Shown: positions 37,348 through 46,626, counted from the stretch's first letter. The stretch is 64,000 bases of DNA from Naasia sp. (GCF_025465545.1 NZ_JAODMK010000024.1:1-64000); one strand, 5' to 3'. Translations and numbers: made by a program. Notes: generated from the sequence alone by a model not told the origin.

Positions 37348-40236
37348 CTAGGAACCGGACGCGGCGAGGGCTCGCTGCACCGCGTCCTGCAGGCGGGCGT
37401 CCGCCTCCGCAGCGGCGACCAGGTCGTTCTTCGCGTACGCAGCGGCGCGGTCCTGGAGCGCCTGGTTGGCGTCGGCGAGAGCCTTCTGCAGGTCCGGGTT
37501 GTCGGTCGGCGTGGTCGGTGTGGTCGGCGTGGTCGGCGTGGTCGTGCCCCCATCGGGCGGAGTCACGGGCGGGACGTCGCCGTCACCGGCAGCCGCGCCA
37601 GAGTCGCCCCCGAACAGCTCGTCGAGCGCGCCGTCCAGCGTGTCCTGGAACGCGATCTTGTCGCCGAACGACACGAGCACCTTGCGCAGCAGCGGGTACT
37701 GCGTCTCACCGCTGGAGCGGACGTACACCGGCTGCACGTAGAGCAGGCCGCCGCCGACGGGAAGGGTCAGCAGGTTGCCCTGGAGCACAGAGGTGTCCCC
37801 TCGGCGCAGCAGGGCCAGCTGGTTGGCCACCTCCGTGTCGGTGTTGAACGTGCTCTGCACCTGCCCGGGCCCCGGCACGTTGTCCGGCAGCGACAGCAGG
37901 CTCAGCTTCCCGTAGCCCGCGGCCACCTTGCCGTCCTGGGACCCCGCGTCCGAGTCGACCGCGAGGTAGCCGGTGAGGATGCTGCGGCTCTCCGATCCGG
38001 TGCGGTTCGGGATGAACGTGGAGTACAGCGAATAGGCGGGCGCGTCCGTGCCCGGGATCTGCATCGTCAGGTAATACGGCGGCTGCAGCGTGGTGCTCGA
38101 GGCGGGCGAGGTGGGGTCGTTCGGAGCCCGCCAGGCGTCGTCACGCTGGTACCACGACCCCGGATCGGTCACGTGGTACTGCCCGAGCACCGACCGCTGA
38201 ACCTTGAAGAGGTCGGCGGGGTACCGCACGTGGCTGATCAGGTCGCCGGACATCTCCGACAGCGGCTTGAGCTCGTTGGGGAACACCTTCTGCCAGGACT
38301 GGATGATCGGGTCGGACTGGTCCCAGGCGTAGAGGATGACCTTGCCGGTGTATGCGTCGACCGTTGCCTTGACCGAGTTGCGGATGTAGTTGATGTCGTC
38401 AACGGCATACGCGGGCGTCGGCGTGTAGGTGTCCGCGATCGAGTCGCTCAGGCTGCGGGTGCTCGAGTACGGGTAGGAGGACGACGTGGTGTAGCCGTCG
38501 ATGATCCACTGGATCCGGCCGTCGACCACGGCAGGGTACGGGTCGGAGTCCAGGGTCAGATACGGAGCCACCTTCTCCACCCGGGTCTTCGGGTCGCGGT
38601 CGTACAGGATCTGTGAGTCGGCATTGACCGCGTTGGAGAGGAAGACCTGCTCCGACTGGAACTTGAGCGCGTAGATGAGCCGCTTGAACCAGTTGTCGAG
38701 CTTGGGTCCGCCGTTCCCCTCGAAGGTCGTCGACACCTGTGAGGCGTCCTCGCCGGAGCCGGACGGGTAGTCGAGCTCGATCGGGTCGGTCGACTTGGGT
38801 GCCCCGACGATCGAGTAGGCGGGCGAGTTCTCGCCGAAGTAGACCCGTGGCTCGAAGTCGCCCAGCTTGCCGCTCGACGGAATGCCCGACTCCATGAAGA
38901 CGGGCTGGCCGTCGGCGGAGCGCTGATTCCCGTACGCGGCGACGAGCCCGTAGCCGTGGGTGTAGACGACCGTGCGGTTGTACCAGGTCTGGCCCTCGCC
39001 GAGACCGTCCTGGTTCAGCTCACGGATCGCCACCACGGTGTCGGTGGTCTCGCCGTCGATCGTGTAGCGGTCGACGTCGAGGTCGCGGTGGAACGCGTAG
39101 TACTGCTTGAACTGCTGGAACTGGCCGAAGGCCGGCGACACGATCGCGGGATCCAGGATGCGGATGTTCGCGGTGGTCACGGCGTCCGAGCGCAGCGCCC
39201 CCGGCTCGGTCTGGGTCGTCGCCTGATACGGCGTCTCCTTGACGTCCGCGACACCGTACGCGTCGCGGGTCATGTCGATGTTCTTCTGGATGTACGGCCG
39301 CTCGAGGCTCAGCTCGCTCGGGTCCACCTGGAACCGCTGCTGCACCCACGGGTACACGGAGCCGATGATGAGGCTCGCCACGATGAGCAGCGCGGTGCCG
39401 ATCGCGGGCAGGCGCCAGCGGCCGATGAACGCGGTGATGAGGAAGAGCACGGCCACGATGCCCGCGGCGAGCGCGAGGATCGCCCGGCCGGGAATCACCG
39501 CGTTCACGTCGGTGTAGCTGGCACCGGTGATCAGCCCGCCGCTGGAGGAGAGCGTGAGGTACTGGTCGAGGAAGATGCTGATCGCCTGCAGGGCGAGGTA
39601 GACCGCGGCCGTGATCGCGATCTGCACCCGTGCGCCGCGCGAGATGCGCACCTCACGGCCGGCCACCCGCACGGCTCCGTACAGGTAGCTCGTCGCGATC
39701 GCGGCGAGCCCGGACAGCAGGACCACCGCGGAGGCGAAGCCGACGAGGCCGTGCAGGAACGGCAGCTCGAACAGGTAGAAGGAGACGTCGAGCTTGAACT
39801 GCGGGTCCACGCGCCCGGACGGGGTGCGGTTGAAGTAGAGCAGCACGGTCTGCCAGCGGGTCGACGCGGAGACCCCCGCGAAGAGGCCGACGAGCGCCGG
39901 GATGCCGAACATGGCCAGCCGGCGCAGCGGCTCGATGACCTGCTGGTAGCGGTCCAGCTGCGAGTTGAGCCGGGCATAGATCGGACGGAACCGGTAGGCG
40001 AGCAGGATGCTCGCGAAGACCGGGAGGGCCATCCCGAGGAAGCCCGCGAAGAAGAGGCCGATTCCGGAGCCCCATTCGGTGAGCAGCACCGGCAGGAAGC
40101 CCAGCTGGTCATACCAGAGCACGTCGGCGAAGAGCCCGGCGAAGATGAAGAAGAGGATGAGGAGTGCCGCGACGATGCCCGCGGTGATCGCGAGAGTTGC
40201 GCGATTTCGGCGGGGCGCGGCGGCTGTGGACGTCAC
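37348..40236 (-). CDS. UPF0182 family membrane protein
   Basis: A 962-aa integral membrane protein with seven or so N-terminal helices (first IVAALLILFFIFAGLFADVL, with WYDQLGFLPVLLTEWG after it) and a large extracytoplasmic part. Conserved UPF0182 blocks include NIDMTRDAYGVADVKETPYQ, NRTVVYTHGYGLVAAYGNQ and RLIYALKFQSEQVFLSNAVN. The tail is acidic and contains a Pro-Thr repeat (GTTTPTTPTTPTTPTDNP). Function unknown, conserved across actinobacteria. It is downstream of the PDZ/Lon-like gene on the same strand with ten bases between them, so probably co-transcribed. Confidence 0.92.
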   Translation of the reverse strand: MTSTAAAPRRNRATLAITAGIVAALLILFFIFAGLFADVLWYDQLGFLPVLLTEWGSGIGLFFAGFLGMALPVFASILLAYRFRPIYARLNSQLDRYQQVIEPLRRLAMFGIPALVGLFAGVSASTRWQTVLLYFNRTPSGRVDPQFKLDVSFYLFELPFLHGLVGFASAVVLLSGLAAIATSYLYGAVRVAGREVRISRGARVQIAITAAVYLALQAISIFLDQYLTLSSSGGLITGASYTDVNAVIPGRAILALAAGIVAVLFLITAFIGRWRLPAIGTALLIVASLIIGSVYPWVQQRFQVDPSELSLERPYIQKNIDMTRDAYGVADVKETPYQATTQTEPGALRSDAVTTANIRILDPAIVSPAFGQFQQFKQYYAFHRDLDVDRYTIDGETTDTVVAIRELNQDGLGEGQTWYNRTVVYTHGYGLVAAYGNQRSADGQPVFMESGIPSSGKLGDFEPRVYFGENSPAYSIVGAPKSTDPIELDYPSGSGEDASQVSTTFEGNGGPKLDNWFKRLIYALKFQSEQVFLSNAVNADSQILYDRDPKTRVEKVAPYLTLDSDPYPAVVDGRIQWIIDGYTTSSSYPYSSTRSLSDSIADTYTPTPAYAVDDINYIRNSVKATVDAYTGKVILYAWDQSDPIIQSWQKVFPNELKPLSEMSGDLISHVRYPADLFKVQRSVLGQYHVTDPGSWYQRDDAWRAPNDPTSPASSTTLQPPYYLTMQIPGTDAPAYSLYSTFIPNRTGSESRSILTGYLAVDSDAGSQDGKVAAGYGKLSLLSLPDNVPGPGQVQSTFNTDTEVANQLALLRRGDTSVLQGNLLTLPVGGGLLYVQPVYVRSSGETQYPLLRKVLVSFGDKIAFQDTLDGALDELFGGDSGAAAGDGDVPPVTPPDGGTTTPTTPTTPTTPTDNPDLQKALADANQALQDRAAAYAKNDLVAAAEADARLQDAVQRALAASGS

Positions 40237-40246
40237 GGTGTCGAGA

Positions 40247-41383
40247 CTACCCGGCGCGGCATGGGGGAAGCCCCGAGGGGTCTACGCCGTCAGCGATAGC
40301 CTTCAGCGCCGCGAGAGCGTCGTCGAGGGTGGCGACCGCGATCACATTCACGCCGTCGGGAACATGCCCCACGACCTCGTCGCAGTTGGACCGGGGCGCG
40401 AGGAACCATCGGGCGCCCGCGCGCTGGGCGCCGTGCAGCTTCTGCCGGATGCCGCCGATGGCACCGACCGCGCCCTGGGCGTCGATCGTGCCGGTTCCCG
40501 CCACCCGGGCGCCGCCGGTGAGTGCTCCCGGCGTGAGCTTGTCGTAGAGCCCGAGCGCGAACATCATGCCGGCGCTCGGACCGCCCACGTTCTCCAGCTG
40601 GATGTCGACCTGGAAGGGGAGGTCGTAGCTGACGGCGATCCCGACGCCGACCACGACCGCCCCGTTGTGCTCGTACGGGGTGACGCGGATGGTTCCCGCG
40701 GTGCCGTCGCGCACGAAGCCGATCGTCGCCTCATGGCCGGTGCCGTTGGCCGCGACGAGCTCACGGAGGCGCGGCAGATCGGTGGCCTCCTGACCGTTGA
40801 TGCTCGTGATCCGGTCCCCCTGCTTGAGTTCGCCGGCGGCAGGCGAGCCGTCGAGGAGGGACTGCACGGAGAGGGTGCGCGGGATGTCGTAGCCCAGCTC
40901 GGTCAGGGCGGCCGCGATGGCCTCCTGCTGCGAGTTCTCCATCTGCAGCCGGCTCTCGTCGTCGCGCTGCTCGGAGGTGGTGCCCGAGGGATAGATCGCC
41001 GAGAGCGGCTGCACCGACTTGCTCGGATCGAACCAGGCGAGCGCGACCTGGAGCAGGTCGGGAGGCGCCGCCGGCGTTCCCACCACCGACACGGTGAGCA
41101 GGTCGAGCGTGCCCTTCGTCGGGTAGGTCTTCTGGCCCGGCACGTCGATGAGCGGCACGTTCTCCCCGGCGTGCTCGGTCTCGCCGAGGGTGTCGTAGAC
41201 GGGACCCGGCTGCTCGATCACATACGCGGAGGGGCTGAGCGCCATCAGCACCACGAGGACCAGCGCGAGCGTGAGGAGCAGCCAGCCGATCCAGGAGCGG
41301 TCGGTCCGGCCGGTCGGTCGGGCGCTGAACGGCAGCTCTCGCTCCTCGCGCGGATCGATGGGGGTGCTCACGGCGTCTTTCAT
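40247..41383 (-). CDS. Membrane-anchored PDZ and Lon-like (S16) protease
   Basis: A 378-aa protein: an N-terminal membrane helix (WIGWLLLTLALVLVVLMALS), a PDZ domain (about residues 170-250, LKQGDRITSINGQEATDLPR) and a C-terminal S16 protease domain. The catalytic Ser is in VGGPSAGMMFALGLYDKLTP and the Lys in GAVGAIGGIRQK, the Lon dyad. This is the YlbL/SdrC-like layout, acting outside the membrane on unknown targets. ATG at 41383 removes a non-conserved extension. Its promoter region is shared with the divergent DUF2342 gene. Confidence 0.88.
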   Translation of the reverse strand: MKDAVSTPIDPREERELPFSARPTGRTDRSWIGWLLLTLALVLVVLMALSPSAYVIEQPGPVYDTLGETEHAGENVPLIDVPGQKTYPTKGTLDLLTVSVVGTPAAPPDLLQVALAWFDPSKSVQPLSAIYPSGTTSEQRDDESRLQMENSQQEAIAAALTELGYDIPRTLSVQSLLDGSPAAGELKQGDRITSINGQEATDLPRLRELVAANGTGHEATIGFVRDGTAGTIRVTPYEHNGAVVVGVGIAVSYDLPFQVDIQLENVGGPSAGMMFALGLYDKLTPGALTGGARVAGTGTIDAQGAVGAIGGIRQKLHGAQRAGARWFLAPRSNCDEVVGHVPDGVNVIAVATLDDALAALKAIADGVDPSGLPPCRAG

Positions 41384-41544
41384 GTGGATGCCGGTGTTCG
41401 CGGCGGGCAGAAGCGGAAGAGGCTCACTGTAGGGCAAATGCCGGACAGGGCTGATCGCCCGGCGCTACCGTGGATTCTGCCCGATTGCCCCTGGGAAACC
41501 CGCTTGAGCGGGCCTCCCAGAGGGGCACGGCGAGAGGAGCGCTC

Positions 41545-42867
41545 ATGGCCGCCGATGAACGGGATCCGGACCCCGAGAACGAGCTGCGCGAGATCCTGCG
41601 CGAGCTGCTCTCCGGTGGTGCCGGCGTCGATCCCGCCAAGCTGGCCGGGGCGGCCGGCCTGCCGTCCGACCCGGAGAGCATGGCTCGGCTGCTCGCCCAG
41701 CTGCAGGGTGCGATCGCCAACTCGGACAAGGGCATCGACTGGAAGCTCTCCGTCGACCAGGCCAAGGCCTTCGCCTCACGCACGAGCTTCACCCCCACCG
41801 ACCAGCAGCGCCGCGACCTCGACCAGGCCCTCCACGTGGCCTCGCTCTGGCTCGATGAGGCCACCACCGTGTCCGCCCTGCCCGACCCGCCGCGGCTCAT
41901 GAGCCGGGTGGAGTGGATCGAGCAGACGATGCCGTTCTGGAGCCAGCTCGCCGAGCCGGTCGCCACCAGCATCGCGGGCGCGCTCACGGCCGTCCTGCGC
42001 GAGCAGGCGCCCGAGGAGATGGCTTCGATCGCCGGGCAGCTCGTGCGCGGCGTCGGCGGAACCCTCTTCGCCGTGCAGCTCGGTCAGGTGGTCGGGCAGC
42101 TGAGCGCCGAGGTCGTCTCCGGCGGCGATGTGGGCATCCCGCTGCTCGACGAGCGGGCAGGGGTGATCCCGCAGAACCTCGAAGCGTTCGGCGAGGGCCT
42201 CGACATCGCTCCCGACCAGATCTCCCTCTACCTCGCGGTGCGGGAACTCGCCCACGCCCGCCTGTTCCGGCACGCACGCTGGCTGCGGCTGCAGTTCGTG
42301 TCCGCGATCACCGACTTCGCGCACGGCATCAGCATCGACACGAGCCGCGTCGAGGAGCTCGCCGCCAACTTCGACCCGAACGACCCCGAGAGCCTGCGCC
42401 AGGCGCTGGCCACCGGTGCGCTCATCCCCCCGAAGACCCCCGCGCAGCTGGCCGCACTCGCGCGCCTCGAGACGATGCTCGCGCTCGTCGAGGGCTGGGT
42501 CGACGTCGTCACCGCCGAGGCGACCGCGAGGCTGCCGAAGTCGGATGCGATCGCCGAGTCGGTCCGCCGACGCCGTGCCACCGGCGGTCCCGCCGAATCC
42601 GCGTTCGCGACCCTGGTCGGGCTGGAGCTGCGGCCCCGGCGCCTGCGCGACGCGGCCCGGATGTGGCAGATCGTCGGGGACTCGCTCGGCAACGAGAAGC
42701 GGGACGAGCTGTGGTCGCACCCGGACCTGCTGCCCGGTTCCGCCGACATCGACGACCCGGAGGCTCTCGTGCGCCGGCTCAGCGCGCCCGCCAGCGACGA
42801 CGACGTGGACCAGGCCATCGAGGAGCTGCTGCGCGGCGACGGCCCGGACCGCCCCGTCGAGGACTGA
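41545..42867 (+). CDS. DUF2342 zinc-metalloprotease-like protein
   Basis: A 440-aa protein of the actinobacterial DUF2342 family, annotated as zinc-dependent metalloprotease or F420-biosynthesis-associated. Conserved blocks are LMSRVEWIEQTMPFWSQLAE, VGGTLFAVQLGQVVGQLSAE and LYLAVRELAHARLFRHARWL. The canonical HEXXH is not present; the E-x-x-H and nearby His residues of RELAHARLFRHARWLR occupy that place, so protease activity is doubtful. GAGAGGAG lies just upstream of the ATG at 41545. Divergent from the PDZ protease gene, the same arrangement I recall in mycobacteria. Confidence 0.85.
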   Translation: MAADERDPDPENELREILRELLSGGAGVDPAKLAGAAGLPSDPESMARLLAQLQGAIANSDKGIDWKLSVDQAKAFASRTSFTPTDQQRRDLDQALHVASLWLDEATTVSALPDPPRLMSRVEWIEQTMPFWSQLAEPVATSIAGALTAVLREQAPEEMASIAGQLVRGVGGTLFAVQLGQVVGQLSAEVVSGGDVGIPLLDERAGVIPQNLEAFGEGLDIAPDQISLYLAVRELAHARLFRHARWLRLQFVSAITDFAHGISIDTSRVEELAANFDPNDPESLRQALATGALIPPKTPAQLAALARLETMLALVEGWVDVVTAEATARLPKSDAIAESVRRRRATGGPAESAFATLVGLELRPRRLRDAARMWQIVGDSLGNEKRDELWSHPDLLPGSADIDDPEALVRRLSAPASDDDVDQAIEELLRGDGPDRPVED

Positions 42868-42902
42868 CCGGCTCCGCACGGTTGCCGAAGTGCCCTGCCC
42901 TG

Positions 42903-42983
42903 TCGCTCAGCAGGCGGAAAGCACTCCAGCAGGCGGAACATGGCCGACACGCCGGGGTGTCGGATTTTCTGCCTGCTGAGCGA
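42903..42983. repeat. Intergenic nested inverted repeat
   Basis: TCGCTCAGCAGGCGGAAA (42903-42920) and TTTTCTGCCTGCTGAGCGA (42965-42983) are inverted copies with about 17 of 19 positions matching. Between them are a direct repeat of CAGCAGGCGGAA and a hairpin CCGACAC/GTGTCGG. The element fills the gap between the DUF2342 and E1-like genes and looks like a dispersed palindromic repeat family. It could fold into a long cruciform or transcript stem and may also stop transcription. Confidence 0.75.
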
Positions 42984-43085
42984 GAGGCGGGGCGGCAAGG
43001 TCACGCCTGCTCGGGACGGACGGCGCCGGGAGCGGGCCTGGGGAGAACGCGCGCGCGAAGGCGCGAGGTCCGGCACCATTCGCGG

Positions 43086-43994
43086 ATGGTTCTCCGCATC
43101 GACCCCGACCTCAGCGTCGTCTGGCGCTCCCCGCACTGCGTGCAGCTCGGCGCCGAGCGGCCGGTCGCGGTGCTCGCGCTGACCGGCCCGGGCGAGGAGC
43201 GGCTGCTCGCGGCGCTCCGGATCGGCACGACGAGGAGCGCGCTGGAGGTCCTCGCCGCCGAGCTGCCGGGACCGCCACCCGATGTCGGCAGCCTCCTCGC
43301 TCGGCTCGGCCCCGCGCTCACCAGTGCCGCGGTCCAGTCCTCCCCCCAGGCCGTCGTGGTGGAGCTCTTCGGCAAGGAGGGCGCCGTCGCTGACGCGGCA
43401 GCATTCCTCGCGACGGCGCTGCGCGATGCCGGCTTCCCCGCCGGTCAGCCGGCCGATGCGACAGGACCCGCCTGCGGCGCGGACCGGCCTTCCGCCCTCG
43501 GGGTGCTGACCGCCGCGCACGTCGTGCCCCCGGCGGCGGCGGCCCGCTGGCTGTCGCTCGACCGCCCGCACCTGCCCGTCGTGTTCGGCGACGTCTCGGT
43601 CGAGATCGGTCCCCTCGTCCTCGCCGGCGCAACCGCCTGCCTGCACTGCGTGGAGCGGCACCGCATGGCACGAGCGCCGTTCCGCCACGCGATCGCGGCT
43701 CAGCTTCTCGCGGGCACGCATCCGGCAGCCGCGGCCTCGCGGCCCGCGCTGGTGCTGCAGGCCGCGTCGCTCGTGGTGCGGGCCGCGGAGGCGGTCCGCG
43801 ATGGGGACCCCACCGCCTTCGCGGGGAGGTCCCTGCGGGTGCAGCCGGACGGATCGGTCAGGCGAGCACTCTGGCGGCCGCATCCGGGATGCTCGTGCCG
43901 AGCTCTGTCAGGAACCGCGACCGCTCCCGGGGGGCGGCACGGTGCGGTCCCACCGCGGCCCAGGACAGCCGCAGCGTCGACCGCGCCCGCGTGA
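43086..43994 (+). CDS. TOMM cyclodehydratase-like/E1-like protein (orphan)
   Basis: A 302-aa protein resembling the leader-peptide-binding E1-like part of azole-peptide (TOMM) cyclodehydratases. The zinc motif is present as GATACLHCVERHRMARAPF (CxxC) together with HPGCSCRAL near the C-terminus (CxC); the N-terminal half has VVWRSPHCVQLGAERPVAVL. No YcaO partner, dehydrogenase or precursor peptide is seen nearby, so it is an orphan. Synteny suggests the equivalent of a conserved hypothetical found next to uvrD2 in mycobacteria. Its last 137 bases overlap the 3' end of uvrD2 on the other strand. ATG at 43086. Confidence 0.65.
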   Translation: MVLRIDPDLSVVWRSPHCVQLGAERPVAVLALTGPGEERLLAALRIGTTRSALEVLAAELPGPPPDVGSLLARLGPALTSAAVQSSPQAVVVELFGKEGAVADAAAFLATALRDAGFPAGQPADATGPACGADRPSALGVLTAAHVVPPAAAARWLSLDRPHLPVVFGDVSVEIGPLVLAGATACLHCVERHRMARAPFRHAIAAQLLAGTHPAAAASRPALVLQAASLVVRAAEAVRDGDPTAFAGRSLRVQPDGSVRRALWRPHPGCSCRALSGTATAPGGRHGAVPPRPRTAAASTAPA

Positions 43995-45582
43995 TGCCCA
44001 CGTAGAGCAGCCGCCGCTCCTCCTCCACCGCCTCGGGAGTGCGCGCATAGCCGATCGGCAGGTACCCCTCGGAGACACCGGCGAGGTAGACCGTGTCCCA
44101 CTCGAGGCCCTTGGCGGAGTGGAAGGTGGCGAGGGTCACGGCATCCACCGTCGGCTCATGCTGAGCCGCCTGGCGCTCGGCGAGGTCCTCGACGAACTGG
44201 GGCAGCGTCGTTCCCGCCTCGGCCTCCTCGGCCAGGCTCATCAGGGTGTCGAGGGAGTCCCACCGCTCGCGCACCGCGCCCCGAGTCTCCGGCGGCTGCT
44301 GCGACCAGCCGAGGGAGCGGAGCACATCGCTCACGGTCTTGAACAGGGGATCCTGGCTCTGCGTCAGGGCGGCGGCGCGGAGCATCATCAGGGCCTCCTT
44401 CACCTCCCGCCGCTCGAAGAAGCGCGCCGATCCGCGCACCGTGTAGGCCACGTCGCGCTCGGCGAGCGCCGTCTCGAACCCGGCCGACTGCGAGTTGATG
44501 CGGTAGAGCACCGCGATGTCGCGCGGGCGCTCCCCCGCGGCGATCCTCTCGGCAATCGCGTCAGCGATCGATCTGGCCTCAGCCGGCTCGGTCGGATAGC
44601 CGGCCAGCTCCACCGAGCTCGCGTCGGACATGGGCGGCCCTTCGGCCCCGGCAGGCAGCAGGGTGAGGGCTCCGGGCCGGTCCCGCATCAGGCGGTTGGC
44701 CACCGCGATGACGGCCGGCACCGATCGGTAGTTGCGCTCGAGCCGAATGACCTCGGCGTCGGGATGCCGAGCGCCGAAGTCGAGCAGGTAGTCCGCCTTG
44801 GCGCCCGCGAAGGAGTAGATGGTCTGGCTCGCGTCGCCGACGACGCAGAGGTCCCGGTGATCGCCCATCCAGGCGGCGAGCAGCTGGTTCTGCAGCGGCG
44901 ACACGTCCTGGTACTCATCGACGACGAAGAACCGGTACTGCTCCCGCACGTGCTGGGCCACGCGCGGCTCCTCCTCGATCATGCCGATCGTCGCGAGCAG
45001 CACGTCCTCGAAATCGAGCTGGCGGCGCGCGTCCTTCAGCTCCTCGTACGCCCGCTGGATGGCGACCGCCCGGGGCGCGTCCACCCCGTTGGGCAGCGGC
45101 CGGGTCTCAGCGCGGCGCTCGTACTCGTCCAGCGAGACGCCGCTGACCTTGCGCCACTCGATCTCGGCCGCGATGTCCCGCAGCGCCGCGGTGTCCACGT
45201 TCACGTGCACGCTCTCGGCCGCCTGCGCCAGCAGCCGCGCCTTGCTGTCCAGCACGCGGGGCAGCGTGCCTCCGACCACCTGCGGCCAGAAGTAGCTGAG
45301 CTGCGACAGTGCCGCCGAGTGGAAGGTGCGCGCCTGCACGCCCGCGGCGCCGAGCGCCCGGAGCCGGCTGCGCAGCTCCCCCGCGGCCCGCGTGGTGAAG
45401 GTGAGCGCCATCACCCGGCCGGGCGGGTACACGCCGGACGCGACTCCGTACGCGATCCGGTGCGTGATCGCCCGCGTCTTGCCGGTGCCGGCCCCGGCCA
45501 GCAGGCACACCGGCCCGAGCAGCGTCTCGGCCGCCTTGCGCTGCTCCGGATCGAGCCCGGCCAGCAGATCCTCTGCGGTCAT
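43858..45582 (-). CDS. uvrD2: DNA helicase UvrD2-like
   Basis: A 574-aa superfamily 1A helicase. Motifs in order: LLAGAGTGKTRAITHRIA (Walker A), RFFVVDEYQDVSPLQNQ (II), GDASQTIYSFAGAKADY (III), RLERNYRS (IV), TFHSAKGLEWDTVYLAGV (V) and RRLLYVGITRARSTL (VI). Mycobacterial UvrD2 (about 700 aa) carries a C-terminal HRDC domain and a tetracysteine segment; both are absent here, and the protein ends soon after motif VI. Position next to nudC and adnAB matches mycobacterial order. ATG at 45582. Confidence 0.88.
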   Translation of the reverse strand: MTAEDLLAGLDPEQRKAAETLLGPVCLLAGAGTGKTRAITHRIAYGVASGVYPPGRVMALTFTTRAAGELRSRLRALGAAGVQARTFHSAALSQLSYFWPQVVGGTLPRVLDSKARLLAQAAESVHVNVDTAALRDIAAEIEWRKVSGVSLDEYERRAETRPLPNGVDAPRAVAIQRAYEELKDARRQLDFEDVLLATIGMIEEEPRVAQHVREQYRFFVVDEYQDVSPLQNQLLAAWMGDHRDLCVVGDASQTIYSFAGAKADYLLDFGARHPDAEVIRLERNYRSVPAVIAVANRLMRDRPGALTLLPAGAEGPPMSDASSVELAGYPTEPAEARSIADAIAERIAAGERPRDIAVLYRINSQSAGFETALAERDVAYTVRGSARFFERREVKEALMMLRAAALTQSQDPLFKTVSDVLRSLGWSQQPPETRGAVRERWDSLDTLMSLAEEAEAGTTLPQFVEDLAERQAAQHEPTVDAVTLATFHSAKGLEWDTVYLAGVSEGYLPIGYARTPEAVEEERRLLYVGITRARSTLRLSWAAVGPHRAAPRERSRFLTELGTSIPDAAARVLA

Positions 45583-45615
45583 CGTCCCCTCCCCCGAGTG
45601 GTCGGGGAGCCTCGA

Positions 45616-46563
45616 TCAGGGAGCGTCGAGCGGCCCGCCGAACCACTGCTCGATGATCGCACGGGCGATCGACGCCCGGCTCGGGATGCCGATCGTGCGC
45701 CTCCCATCGGCCAGCTCCTCGCGGCTGAACCAGCGCAGGTCCAGAATCTCGGCACCGTCGGGCACCGGTTCGGTGCCGTGCGCCGGATCCACCCGGGCCC
45801 GGAAGCCGATCATGATCGACGCCGGGAACGGCCAGGGCTGGGAGCCGACGTACATCGGGTCGACGACGGTGAGGCCCGACTCCTCGCGGATCTCCCGAAG
45901 CACGGCGGCCTCGAGGGACTCGCCGGGCTCCACGAAGCCCGCGAGGATCGAGTACCGCTCGCCGCCCCACAGGGCATTCGCGCCGAGGAGCAGCCGGTCC
46001 TGCGGATCGGTCACGCCGACGATGACCGCGGGGTCCGTGCGCGGGAAGACGTGCTGCCCGCTCGCCTCCTCGGTGTGCCCGTCGGGATGCCGCACCCAGC
46101 CGCCCTGTGCCGGCAGCGTCGGCTCGCCGGTGCGAGGCGAGAAGCCGTGCGAGGCGTGCCAGTTGGTGATGGCGAGCGCCTGCGTGAAGAGCCCGGCATC
46201 GAGGGCGTCGAGCTCGGCGCCGATGTGGCGCAGGTCGCCCCACAGCACGCGATCCGGCTGCAGCTGCTCGGCGCCGGCGTCGTCGAGCACCACGGCAACG
46301 ACCGGCGCTCCCGGGTCGGGCTCACCCAGCGCGCGGCCGAGATAGACCAGCAGCACCCCGCCCGGCACCTCCGCGAGGCGTCGCAGCGCGAGCCGCGGCG
46401 GCGTGGCGGACTCGAGCAGGGCGTGACCGCGCGAGAGCAGGACGGCTCGAGTGGTGGGGTCGCCCCGGAGCTCGTCGAGCAATCCGGGCCGTGACCTGGC
46501 CAGGTAGTCGCGGTCGATGGCAGACCGGGACAGCGGCAGCCGCGAAGTGAGGGATCCGGGCAT
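45616..46563 (-). CDS. nudC: NADH pyrophosphatase (NUDIX)
   Basis: A 315-aa NudC-type hydrolase that splits NADH and can remove NAD caps from RNA. The Nudix box GFVEPGESLEAAVLREIREESG and the NADH-specific SQPWPFPASIMIGF are present. The central zinc ribbon (normally CxxC...CxxC) has lost its cysteines: the region reads SPRTGEPTLPAQGGWVRHPD. ATG at 46563 is chosen over an upstream extension. It follows uvrD2 with 33 bases between them, probably in the same operon. Confidence 0.9.
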   Translation of the reverse strand: MPGSLTSRLPLSRSAIDRDYLARSRPGLLDELRGDPTTRAVLLSRGHALLESATPPRLALRRLAEVPGGVLLVYLGRALGEPDPGAPVVAVVLDDAGAEQLQPDRVLWGDLRHIGAELDALDAGLFTQALAITNWHASHGFSPRTGEPTLPAQGGWVRHPDGHTEEASGQHVFPRTDPAVIVGVTDPQDRLLLGANALWGGERYSILAGFVEPGESLEAAVLREIREESGLTVVDPMYVGSQPWPFPASIMIGFRARVDPAHGTEPVPDGAEILDLRWFSREELADGRRTIGIPSRASIARAIIEQWFGGPLDAP

Positions 46564-46626
46564 CGACCTGCGCAATCTGCGTGGCGAACGTCTGAGGAGC
46601 CGGGATGCCGACCTACCCTGTGCGGT

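Noticed and set aside
37500-37545. GTGGTCGGY repeats as a possible regulatory repeat.
   Set aside because: They are inside the UPF0182 gene and encode its Thr-Pro repeat tail.
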